Positions 6,979 through 12,987 of a DNA stretch of 12,987 bases are shown piece by piece. The first letter of the stretch is position 1, and each line of letters begins with the position of its first letter. Source of the stretch: Methylorubrum extorquens (GTDB lineage Bacteria; Pseudomonadota; Alphaproteobacteria; Rhizobiales; Beijerinckiaceae); assembly GCA_019695455.1 (NCBI GenBank), contig JAEUAC010000404.1, positions 1-12,987 of the forward strand, given 5' to 3'. The position numbers were made by a program, and so were the translations under genes. Under the pieces are notes generated by a model. That model was not told the origin of the DNA. It saw only the letters and a list, made by a program, of their open reading frames with translations, and searched no databases.

Positions 6979-7950
6979 ATGACGACCCCGCTCCTGCCCG
7001 AACAGCCCACGATCCTCCTCGCGCATGCCGCCTACCGGCTCGCGGACGAATATCGCCGCCGCCACCCGGACGCTCGCATCCTCGAGGCGACCACGCCCGA
7101 GGCGACCCAGGCGCAGGTGGGCGAGGCCGACGTGCTGGTCGCCTCCGGCTTCTGGCGCAACGCCTTCGCGGTCCCGGGCGGCCGGCTCCGCTTCGTCCAG
7201 TCCGTCAGCGCCGGGACCGACCAGTACGACCGCGAGGCCTTCCGGGCCGCCGGCCTCCGGCTCGCGAGCGCGCAGGGCGTGAACGAGCGGGCGGTCTCCG
7301 AGCACGCGCTCGCGCTGCTGCTCGCCATCACGCGGCACGTGCCCCAGGCCGTCCAGGACATGGCGGCGGGGCGGTGGCGGCCGATGATCGGCGACCCGGC
7401 GATCCGCCAGGACGAGCTCTCCGGCCGCCACATGCTGGTGGTCGGACTCGGCCGCATCGGCAACCGCGTCGCGCGGCTCGCCTCCGCCTTCGACATGCGG
7501 GTCACGGGCCTGCGCCGGTCGCCGCTCCGCGACGACGACGTCGTCTCGGCCGTGATCCCGCCGGACCGGCTGCTCGCCGCCCTGCCGGACGTGGACGTCG
7601 TCGTCCTCACCTGTCCGCTCACGGCCGAGACGGACGGCCTGATCGGCCGGGACGCCTTCGCGGCCATGAAGCCGGGCGCCATCCTGGTGAACGTCGCCCG
7701 CGGCCGCGTGGTGGACCAGGACGCGCTCCTGGCCGCGCTCGGCTCCGGCCGGCTCGCGGCGGCGGCGCTCGACGTCACGGTCGAGGAGCCGCTGCCCCCG
7801 TCCTCGCCGCTCTGGTCGCTCCCGAACGTCCTCGTGACGCCCCATACGGCCGGAGAGACCCGGCGCTACGAGGCGAACGTCGTCGACCTCCTGGACGACA
7901 ACCTCGCCCGCCTCGCCGCCGGACGGGACCTGCGCAACGGCATCGTCTGA
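6979..7950 (+). CDS. D-2-hydroxyacid dehydrogenase, NAD(P)-binding
   Basis: Cytosolic oxidoreductase of 323 residues, normal for the D-isomer-specific 2-hydroxyacid dehydrogenase family, interconverting a 2-keto acid and its D-hydroxy acid. The nucleotide-binding motif GLGRIG is at 156-161 in the central Rossmann domain. The catalytic set is complete: R241 in NVARGR, E270 in VEEPLP and H289 in TPHTAG. Residues 1-100 and the C-terminus form the substrate domain. After the dinucleotide motif the strand ends in GLRRS, so the usual acidic NAD-selecting residue is replaced by arginines, which favours NADP(H) and a glyoxylate/hydroxypyruvate-reductase-like role (inference). ATG 6979 was chosen over the longer open frame because AGGGAA lies about ten bases upstream and the protein then begins at the family's usual first strand. 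It stands alone behind a divergent promoter. Confidence 0.9.
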   Translation: MTTPLLPEQPTILLAHAAYRLADEYRRRHPDARILEATTPEATQAQVGEADVLVASGFWRNAFAVPGGRLRFVQSVSAGTDQYDREAFRAAGLRLASAQGVNERAVSEHALALLLAITRHVPQAVQDMAAGRWRPMIGDPAIRQDELSGRHMLVVGLGRIGNRVARLASAFDMRVTGLRRSPLRDDDVVSAVIPPDRLLAALPDVDVVVLTCPLTAETDGLIGRDAFAAMKPGAILVNVARGRVVDQDALLAALGSGRLAAAALDVTVEEPLPPSSPLWSLPNVLVTPHTAGETRRYEANVVDLLDDNLARLAAGRDLRNGIV

Positions 7951-8086
7951 GGCCGCGTCCCGCTCGCCCCGCCGTCACGACGGTCCCGGCCCCGGCCGCG
8001 GCGCGCGGAGGGCAGCGGGGGGCGTGTCCCGCCCATGTCGTCGGGGCGGGGCGACCACCGTCCGTCACGGCGGGACCGGTCCGGCG

Positions 8087-9328
8087 TCAGCGGATCAGGC
8101 GCACGTCGTCTGTCGGCCTGATCCCGGCCGGCACCGGGACGTCGGTCGCTTCGTAGTTCGAGTTCAGGACGAGGTTCGGCGCCTGCTTCAGTTCGAGCCG
8201 CTGCAAGACGATGGCGGTATAGGCCGACTGGTCCGCCACCGTGTTGACGGCGTCGACGGTGAGATAGCCCCGGGGCAGGTAGATCGTCCCGATCAGCGTC
8301 CTCGCGTAGTTGCTGGTGATCTTGAACTCTCGCGTGTCGGGCGCCGCCCGGTCGCCGAAGAAGAGGATGCCCGCCATCGGGCCGGACCGCGCGGCACCCA
8401 GGTCGATGATCGCGCTCGACAGGAAGTCGAAATTGGCGTTCGTGCCCGTGAAGTAGATCGACACGTCGCGCCCGTAGAGGGAGGAGTTGTCGTCCACCTT
8501 CAGGCCGCCGTCCTTCACGACGTAGGTGCCGGCCGCCAGGGTGACCCGCGCGCCCGACTTGATCTCGATCCCCTCGCAATAGGTGCCCGGCAGGAGCGTA
8601 CGGTCGGCGTTGACGACCAGCTTGCTGGCCGACGTGCACGGACCGGGCACCGGGGCGACGCGCGAGATCAACGGATCCGGGATCACCGGGCAATCCGTCA
8701 GGCGGTCGCCCGAGAAGTTGCCCGCTCCCCCCTCGTACCCGCCGGCGGAGCACATCTTCGGCGCCTTGGCGACGGCCGCGGACTTGGACGCGAAGGCCTT
8801 GGGATCGGTCGAGTTGACGTAGAGGGTGCAGTCGATCCCCGTGAGCCGGGCGCTCGCGTCGAGCATCACCGATCCGGACCTGGCCGGGTCCAGCGCGAGG
8901 ACGCAGAGCTTCTGCCGGCCGGTCCGGCCGGCGGTCGCCCTCACCTCCAGCATGCCCGAGCCGCCCGAGACGATGCGGCTCAGCCCGGCCTGCCTCTCCT
9001 GTCTGAGGAGGACCGTGGCGCTCGCGGACGCCACGTCGACGCTCGCCTCGACGACGAGCCCCGCCATCTCGGCGTCCTCGAGGTGGGCGTCCACGACCGC
9101 CTGGGCGACGCCGGTCGCCCGTGCGGTCGTCCCGGAGGTGACGCCGAGATCCGCGGCCGCCGCCATCGCGGCCGCATCGGCCGCCTTCTGCAGCTTCGTC
9201 GACCGGTTGACCCAGGTCGAGTAGTCGACCGCCGCCCCCACCAGCCCGAGCATCACGGGCGCGGCCAACCCGAGCGCCAGGACGACGTTGCCGTCCTGCG
9301 AGCGCCGCCATCGTCGGACGATCGTCAT
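8087..9328 (-). CDS. TadE/TadG-like pilus assembly protein (TadG-related)
   Basis: Protein of 413 residues. A short basic start (MTIVRRWRRSQDGNV) leads into one membrane segment (about 14-36, ending GAAVDYSTW) and then an amphipathic Ala-rich helix (LQKAADAAAMAAAADLG), the classic N-terminus of TadG-type Flp pilus assembly proteins. In place of a recognisable von Willebrand domain, the large exported part looks beta-rich with repeated short turns (LLPGTYCEGIEIKSG, LAAGTYVVKDGGL, LYGRDVSIYFTG), suggesting a small right-handed beta-helix, as seen in other alphaproteobacterial TadG-related proteins. Several cysteines could form disulfides outside the cytoplasm. ATG 9328 was chosen because the frame upstream does not look coding, although no clear ribosome site precedes it. 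No other tad, flp or cpa gene is in the window, so it is an orphan. The convergent gap 7951-8086 shows no convincing site. Confidence 0.83.
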   Translation of the reverse strand: MTIVRRWRRSQDGNVVLALGLAAPVMLGLVGAAVDYSTWVNRSTKLQKAADAAAMAAAADLGVTSGTTARATGVAQAVVDAHLEDAEMAGLVVEASVDVASASATVLLRQERQAGLSRIVSGGSGMLEVRATAGRTGRQKLCVLALDPARSGSVMLDASARLTGIDCTLYVNSTDPKAFASKSAAVAKAPKMCSAGGYEGGAGNFSGDRLTDCPVIPDPLISRVAPVPGPCTSASKLVVNADRTLLPGTYCEGIEIKSGARVTLAAGTYVVKDGGLKVDDNSSLYGRDVSIYFTGTNANFDFLSSAIIDLGAARSGPMAGILFFGDRAAPDTREFKITSNYARTLIGTIYLPRGYLTVDAVNTVADQSAYTAIVLQRLELKQAPNLVLNSNYEATDVPVPAGIRPTDDVRLIR

Positions 9329-9412
9329 GTCCGACGTCGGGCGGGCCGCGCGCCGATCCCGTCGCCGCCCGACGGCGCCTGACGCGGGGACGGCGCGCCG
9401 TGGGGACGCTGC

Positions 9413-9430
9413 ATGGTCATGCGCGACCAT
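9413..9430. repeat. Inverted repeat upstream of the TadG-like gene
   Basis: ATGGTC at 9413-9418 and GACCAT at 9425-9430 are perfect inverted arms with a 6-base centre, about 85 bases upstream of the TadG-like start. An operator is possible; no regulator can be named. Confidence 0.3.
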
Positions 9431-9458
9431 CGCGCACGCGACGGAATGGCGGGTTAAC

Positions 9459-9472
9459 GCGGTCCGGACCGC
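9459..9472. repeat. 14-bp perfect palindrome between wbpE-like and TadG-like genes
   Basis: GCGGTCCGGACCGC reads the same on both strands. It abuts the hairpin that follows the aminotransferase gene and lies next to a GTTAAC on its TadG side. It may be part of the termination region or a protein-binding site. Confidence 0.3.
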
Positions 9473-9493
9473 CGGCGCACGGGGGGCGCCGGC
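9471..9493 (-). terminator. Hairpin after the wbpE-like gene
   Basis: A perfect 8-bp stem GCCGGCGC/GCGCCGGC with a 7-base loop begins 13 bases past the aminotransferase stop codon on the reverse strand. No T-run follows. It separates the polysaccharide genes from the TadG-like gene read in the same direction. Confidence 0.45.
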
Positions 9494-9506
9494 CTGGTCG
9501 TCGACC

Positions 9507-10646
9507 CTAGGCGAGCGCGGCCCGCACCTCCTCGACGATCGCGTCCTGCGTCGCCTCGTCGAGATAGGGATGCATCGGCAGCGAGATCGCCTCCGTCGAC
9601 AGGCGCTCGGTGACCGGAAGGCCGTTGCCGGCGACCGGACAGGCGGCGTAGGCGCCCTGCCGGTGCACGGGGCGGGCATAGTAGATCGCCGTCGGGATGC
9701 CGGCCGCCTTCAGGTGGGCGGCGAGGCTCGCCCGGCGCTCCGGGGCGACCCGGATCGTGTATTGCGCCCAGACCGAGACGCAGTCCGCCGCGACCGTCGG
9801 CACGGACGCGACGTCGGCGAGGCCGGCGGCGTAGCGGTCGGCGATCCGGCCGCGGGCGGCGATCTCGTCGTCGAAGATCGCGAGCTTCTGCAGCAGCACG
9901 GCCGCCTGGATCGTGTCGAGCCGGCCCGTGAGGCCGACGCGGTCGTTGTCCTGCCGGTCGGCCGAGAGGCCGTGGAAGCGCAGGCTCCGCAGCACGGCGT
10001 CGAGGCCGTCGTCGTCCGTCACGATGGCGCCGCCGTCGCCGAAGCAGCCGAGCGGCTTGGCCGGAAAGAAGCTCGTCGTCGTGGCGAAGCCGAACGTGCC
10101 GAGGCGCCGGCCGCGATAGGTCGCGCCGAAGCCCTGCGCCGAATCCGCCAGCATCCAGAGCCCGTGCTCGGCGCAGACGGCGGCCAGCGCGTCGTAATCG
10201 GCCGGATGCCCGAAGAGGTCGACCGGGATGACGCCCACCGGCTCGAGCCCCGCGGCCCGGGCGGTCGCGAGCGCGGCCGGGATGCCGGCGGGATCGAGGT
10301 TGAAGGTGACGTCCTCGACATCGGCGAAGACGGGCGTCGCGCCCAGCCGGGCGACGGCCTCGGCGGTCGCCGTGTAGGTGAAGGAGGGGCAGACGACGGC
10401 GTGGCCCGGCCCGACCCCCTTCGCCATGAGGCAGAGCGCGATCGCGTCCGTGCCGTCCGAGCAGGACACCACGTGGCGCGCGCCGCAGAAGTCCGCGAGC
10501 GCCGTCTCGAACTCCGCCACCTCCGGGCCGAGGATGTAGGCGCCCGCATGCACGACCTTGAGGATGGCCTCGTCGAGGGCAGGGCCGAGCCGGCGGCGCT
10601 GGGCGGCGAGGTCGATGAAGGGCAGCGGGGGATCGAAACGGGTCAC
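9507..10646 (-). CDS. wbpE: PLP-dependent sugar aminotransferase, WbpE-like (DegT/DnrJ/EryC1/StrS)
   Basis: Cytosolic aminotransferase of 379 residues that puts an amino group on a keto nucleotide sugar. In the WbpE branch it makes the 3-amino group of UDP-2-acetamido-3-amino-glucuronate from the 3-keto precursor. The fit is strong along the whole chain: FIDLAAQRRR at the start, YILGPEVAEFE, SCSDGTDAI, D168 in LADSAQGFGA (pyridoxal ring aspartate), K197 in SFFPAKPLGCFGDGG (Schiff-base lysine), RLDTIQAA, and SLPMHPYLD near the end. The start chosen is GTG at 10646 because GGAG sits seven bases upstream; an in-frame GTG at 10670 overlaps the wbpA-like stop but has no better support. The gap to that upstream gene is only 20 bases, so the two are an operon. 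The symbol rests on resemblance to WbpE; a relative with another 3- or 4-keto substrate is possible. Confidence 0.85.
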   Translation of the reverse strand: MTRFDPPLPFIDLAAQRRRLGPALDEAILKVVHAGAYILGPEVAEFETALADFCGARHVVSCSDGTDAIALCLMAKGVGPGHAVVCPSFTYTATAEAVARLGATPVFADVEDVTFNLDPAGIPAALATARAAGLEPVGVIPVDLFGHPADYDALAAVCAEHGLWMLADSAQGFGATYRGRRLGTFGFATTTSFFPAKPLGCFGDGGAIVTDDDGLDAVLRSLRFHGLSADRQDNDRVGLTGRLDTIQAAVLLQKLAIFDDEIAARGRIADRYAAGLADVASVPTVAADCVSVWAQYTIRVAPERRASLAAHLKAAGIPTAIYYARPVHRQGAYAACPVAGNGLPVTERLSTEAISLPMHPYLDEATQDAIVEEVRAALA

Positions 10647-10666
10647 GGACACACTCCGGGCGGGCC

Positions 10667-12016
10667 TCACGCCTTCACGATGGTCGGGCCGGTCGCGCCC
10701 GCGCGCGCGCAGGCGTTGCGGGTGTCGACCACGAGGCGGGCGGCCCTCGCGATCGCGGCATGGTCGACCGCGTCGTGGTCGGTCGCGATCAGGACGGCGT
10801 CGTAGCCCGCGAGCGCGGCCGGATCGACCGGGACCGATCGCCGCCCGGCCAGCGCCGCGTGCTCGCGCGTCGGCGGGATCACGGGGACGAGCGGGTCGTG
10901 GTAGGCGGTCGTCGCGCCCCGCGCCTCGATCAGCTCGATCAGGCGGAGCGACGGGCTCTCGCGCGTGTCGTCCACGTTCGGCTTGTAGGCGAGGCCGACG
11001 ACCAGGACGCGCGCGCCCGCGAGGCCGCGACCGGCCTGCGAATCGAGCGCCGCCGCGAGGCTCTCGACCACCCGGCGCGGCATGGCGGCGTTGATCTCGC
11101 CCGCGAGCTCCACGAACCGGGTCGGCACGTCGAACTCGCGCGCCTTCCAGGCGAGGTAGAACGGATCGATCGGGATGCAGTGCCCCCCGAGGCCCGGGCC
11201 CGGATAGAACGGCATGAAGCCGAACGGCTTCGACTTCGCGGCCTCGATCACGTCCCAGACGTCGATCCCCATGGCCGCGTAGACGCCCTTCAGCTCGTTC
11301 GCGAGCGCGATGTTGACCGAGCGGAAGATGTTCTCCGTGAGCTTCACGGCCTCGGCCACCTCGGGCGAGGCGACCGGCACGACCTCGACCACGATGGCGC
11401 CGTAGAGCGCGGCCGCGAGCGCGAGCGCCGTCTCGCCGTCGCCGCCGACCACGCGGGGGATGGCGGTGGTGCCGAATTCGAGGTTCCCCGGATCCTCGCG
11501 CTCCGGCGAATAGGCGAGGAAGCAGTCCCGGCCCGCGACGAGGCCCGATCGCTCCAGGATCGGCTTCACGACCTCGCGCGTGGTGCCGGGCCAGGTGGTC
11601 GATTCGAGCACGACGAGCTGCCCCGGCCGGAGCCGTCTCGCGATGGCCTCGGCCGTGCGGGAGACGAAGGACAGGTCCGGCTCGCGATGCCTCCCGAGCG
11701 GCGTCGGCACGCAGATCAGGATCGCGTCGGGCTCGGACAGGCGCTCGAAATCGGCCGTCGCCTCGAAGCCGCCGCCCTCCCGCATGGCGACGACCGCGGC
11801 GTCCGGGATCTGGCGGATGTAGGAGCGGCCGTCGTTCAGGGCCTCGACCTTGGCGGGATCGATGTCGAAGCCGAGCACCGGGAAGCCGCGCTCGCGCGCC
11901 GCCCGGGCCAGCGGCAGCCCGACATAGCCGAGCCCCACGATGCCGAGGACGAGCCGCCGCTCGGCGACGGCCCGCGTCCAGGTCTCGACCAGCGCGGCCG
12001 TCGTGCCCCCATCCAT
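10667..12016 (-). CDS. wbpA: UDP-N-acetylglucosamine 6-dehydrogenase, WbpA-like
   Basis: Cytosolic NAD-dependent nucleotide-sugar dehydrogenase that oxidises C6 twice, converting UDP-GlcNAc to UDP-GlcNAc-uronic acid. The 449 residues show the NAD motif GIVGLGYVG at 25-33, VPTPLG, the ESTTWPGTT stretch from 138 on, K224 in VKLTEN, and the catalytic cysteine C280 in GPGLGGHCIPIDPF. The C-terminal UDP-binding domain includes GLAYKPNVDDTRESPS. FYPGPGLGGHCIPIDPFYL is characteristic of the WbpA/TviB group acting on N-acetylated hexosamines rather than UDP-glucose dehydrogenase (judged from family knowledge). ATG 12016 was chosen because the upstream open frame is low-complexity and non-coding. No ribosome site is visible, and a candidate promoter predicts a nearly leaderless transcript. 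It is followed closely by the WbpE-like gene and is divergent from the epimerase gene. Confidence 0.88.
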   Translation of the reverse strand: MDGGTTAALVETWTRAVAERRLVLGIVGLGYVGLPLARAARERGFPVLGFDIDPAKVEALNDGRSYIRQIPDAAVVAMREGGGFEATADFERLSEPDAILICVPTPLGRHREPDLSFVSRTAEAIARRLRPGQLVVLESTTWPGTTREVVKPILERSGLVAGRDCFLAYSPEREDPGNLEFGTTAIPRVVGGDGETALALAAALYGAIVVEVVPVASPEVAEAVKLTENIFRSVNIALANELKGVYAAMGIDVWDVIEAAKSKPFGFMPFYPGPGLGGHCIPIDPFYLAWKAREFDVPTRFVELAGEINAAMPRRVVESLAAALDSQAGRGLAGARVLVVGLAYKPNVDDTRESPSLRLIELIEARGATTAYHDPLVPVIPPTREHAALAGRRSVPVDPAALAGYDAVLIATDHDAVDHAAIARAARLVVDTRNACARAGATGPTIVKA

Positions 12017-12024
12017 CCCGCGCG

Positions 12025-12053
12025 GTCTACGCCGCCGCTCGGGCCTGGGGCAA
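12025..12053 (-). promoter_or_regulatory. Candidate promoter of the wbpA-wbpE unit
   Basis: Read on the reverse strand, TTGCCC (12053 to 12048), 17 bp, then GTAGAC (12030 to 12025). Transcription would start near 12018, within about two bases of the ATG at 12016, giving an almost leaderless mRNA. The left edge of the 100-bp repeat lies immediately beyond the -35. Confidence 0.4.
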
Positions 12054-12153
12054 GGGCGCGCCGCGCCGGGACGCGCGGTCGCGGCTCCCGGTCGACCGCG
12101 CCGCCCGTTGAGCCGGCCGGCCGGCTTCGCTACAGCCTCCCCATGCTGGCGGG
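12054..12153. repeat. First copy of a 100-bp direct repeat (promoter and start of the epimerase gene)
   Basis: This segment recurs at 12888-12987 with one mismatch (G at 12119, C at 12953) at a fixed offset of 834 bp. It holds the epimerase promoter, its ATG and the first three to four codons. The match continues to the window edge, so the true repeat may be longer. Confidence 0.95.
12108..12136 (+). promoter_or_regulatory. Promoter of the epimerase gene, probably leaderless
   Basis: TTGAGC at 12108-12113, a 17-bp spacer, then TACAGC at 12131-12136. The ATG at 12143 lies where transcription should begin, and no ribosome site fits between, so a leaderless mRNA is predicted. The same promoter is present in the second repeat copy at 12942-12970. 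Confidence 0.5.
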
Positions 12154-12987
12154 CCGAGTTCTGATCACGGGGGCGACCGGCTTCGTCGGCCGCGCGCTCG
12201 CTCCCGCGCTCGCGGCCCGCGGAGCGCGGCTGACGCTCGCCGGGCGCGACCCGGACCGGCTCCCCGCGATCGAGGGCGCCCGCCGGGTCGGCATCGGCCC
12301 CCTCGGCCCCGACACGGACTGGACGGCGGCCCTCGACGAGGCGGAGGTCGTGATTCACCTCGCCGGGATCGCGCACGTGCCGGAGGCCGCGGCCGGCGGC
12401 GAGGCAGCCTACCGGCGCGTGAACCGGGACGGCACCTACCGCCTCTACGGCGAGGCCCGCCGGGCGGGGGTCGGGCGGTTCGTGTTCCTGTCGAGCGCCA
12501 CCGTGCTGGGCGAACGCGCCGCCTGCGACGACGCCTCCCCGCCGGCCCCGGCCAACGCCTATGCCCGCTCCAAGCACGAGGCCGAGCAGGCGCTCGAATC
12601 GGCGATCGGCGGCCCGGCCGTGACGATCCTGCGGCCGCCGCTCGTGGTCGGGCCCGGCGCCAAGGGCAACCTCGCGGCGCTCCTGCGCGTGCTGGACACG
12701 CCGCTGCCGGTGCCGCTCGGCCGCATCGCGAACCGGCGCACGCTGCTGTCGCTCGCCAATCTCTGCGCCTGCGTCGAGGCCGTGCTCGCCGCCCCGCCGG
12801 ACCGGGCGCGCGGCACCTTCCTCGTCGGCGATCGCGAGCCGGTCTCGTCGAGCGCGATCGCGGCGGGCCTGCGGGACGGCCTCGGCCGGGCGCGCCGCGC
12901 CGGGACGCGCGGTCGCGGCTCCCGGTCGACCGCGCCGCCCGTTGAGCCGGCCCGCCGGCTTCGCTACAGCCTCCCCATGCTGGCGGG
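12143..12987 (+). CDS. NAD-dependent sugar epimerase/4-reductase (WbpV-like), running off the window
   Basis: Extended short-chain dehydrogenase acting on nucleotide sugars, probably in O-antigen or capsule synthesis. The dinucleotide motif GATGFVG is at 10-16, followed by VVIHLAGIAHV, the SSATVLGE strand with catalytic Ser/Thr, Y140 and K144 in YARSK, and LRPPLVVGPGAKGN. The overall pattern, including RVNRDGTYRL and the absence of a long insertion, matches UDP-N-acetyl-quinovosamine 4-reductase/epimerase relatives such as WbpV (inference). Such proteins are usually about 310-320 residues. Here the genuine-looking sequence stops near residue 248, where the frame enters the second copy of the 100-bp repeat. 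From there it reads through translated upstream DNA, without a stop, to a second in-frame ATG at 12977. The C-terminal quarter is therefore missing from this reading, through duplication or a misassembled end. The gene diverges from the wbpA-like gene. Confidence 0.82.
   Translation, partial: MLAGRVLITGATGFVGRALAPALAARGARLTLAGRDPDRLPAIEGARRVGIGPLGPDTDWTAALDEAEVVIHLAGIAHVPEAAAGGEAAYRRVNRDGTYRLYGEARRAGVGRFVFLSSATVLGERAACDDASPPAPANAYARSKHEAEQALESAIGGPAVTILRPPLVVGPGAKGNLAALLRVLDTPLPVPLGRIANRRTLLSLANLCACVEAVLAAPPDRARGTFLVGDREPVSSSAIAAGLRDGLGRARRAGTRGRGSRSTAPPVEPARRLRYSLPMLA
12888..12987. repeat. Second copy of the 100-bp direct repeat, at the window end
   Basis: 99 of 100 bases match 12054-12153. 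It begins inside the epimerase reading frame, replaces the expected C-terminal coding sequence, and ends with the window at the codons just after a second ATG. The 834-bp spacing is a whole number of codons. Confidence 0.95.

Noticed and set aside
6202..7845. Reverse open frame of 547 codons covering the DUF2939 and dehydrogenase region
   Set aside because: It lacks recognisable domains and overlaps two well-supported genes on other frames.
7951..8086. Terminator between the dehydrogenase and TadG-like genes
   Set aside because: Only very short stems such as CCGT/ACGG and a GGACCGGTCC palindrome are present, no better than chance in GC-rich DNA.
8024..9382. Forward open frame of 452 codons opposite the TadG-like gene
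   Set aside because: Composition is that of an antisense shadow (Arg, Asp, Val, His, Gly), while the reverse frame has a membrane start and typical TadG N-terminus.

Overview
The window is about 13 kb of very GC-rich DNA (roughly 70% G+C by eye) with strong G/C preference at third codon positions. Gene content suggests an alphaproteobacterium of the order Hyphomicrobiales, most likely Methylobacteriaceae or a close relative: an MsrQ-type haem protein, a solitary BioY, a TadG-like protein, and acyl-CoA ligase and DUF2939 proteins of the kind common there. This assignment is inferred from protein style and composition, not from a marker gene. No RNA genes, CRISPR arrays, insertion sequences or phage genes were seen.

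Layout. 1-924 (+): msrQ, haem subunit of the periplasmic methionine-sulfoxide repair system, with its upstream partner outside the window. 1184-2815 (+): fatty-acyl/DmdB-type acyl-CoA ligase behind its own sigma70-like promoter. 2987-3910 (+): an unnamed protein with a papain/NlpC-like Cys...His pattern. 3930-5535 (-): a two-gene unit of an MBL-fold hydrolase followed by a glutathione transferase. 5634-6278 (+): solitary bioY. 6297-6902 (-): DUF2939 membrane-anchored protein. 6979-7950 (+): D-2-hydroxyacid dehydrogenase. 8087-9328 (-): orphan TadG-like protein. 9507-12016 (-): a wbpA-wbpE-like pair for nucleotide-sugar synthesis. 12143-end (+): a divergent NAD-dependent sugar epimerase/reductase.

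The first 9.3 kb is a patchwork of single housekeeping or accessory genes, mostly in convergent and divergent arrangements with tiny gaps. The last 3.5 kb is a surface-polysaccharide module: a UDP-GlcNAc 6-dehydrogenase and a PLP sugar aminotransferase are read leftwards, and a sugar 4-reductase/epimerase rightwards, from a shared 126-bp control region. WbpA and WbpE catalyse non-adjacent steps towards UDP-2,3-diacetamido-uronic acid, so the missing WbpB and WbpD functions must lie elsewhere.

The most unusual signal is at the right edge. The final 100 bases repeat positions 12054-12153 with one mismatch, exactly 834 bp apart (278 codons). The repeated segment carries the epimerase promoter and start codon, cuts off the first copy of the gene before its expected C-terminus, and keeps the reading frame open. 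This is either a true tandem duplication or an assembly artefact at a contig end. A second consistent signal is a set of five promoter candidates, all with a TTG-type -35 element, a 17-bp spacer and an AT-richer -10. Two of them place transcription starts on or within about two bases of the start codon, which implies leaderless mRNAs for the divergent wbpA and epimerase genes. I found no convincing wholly new system; the best functional unknown is the Cys-His protein at 2987-3910.
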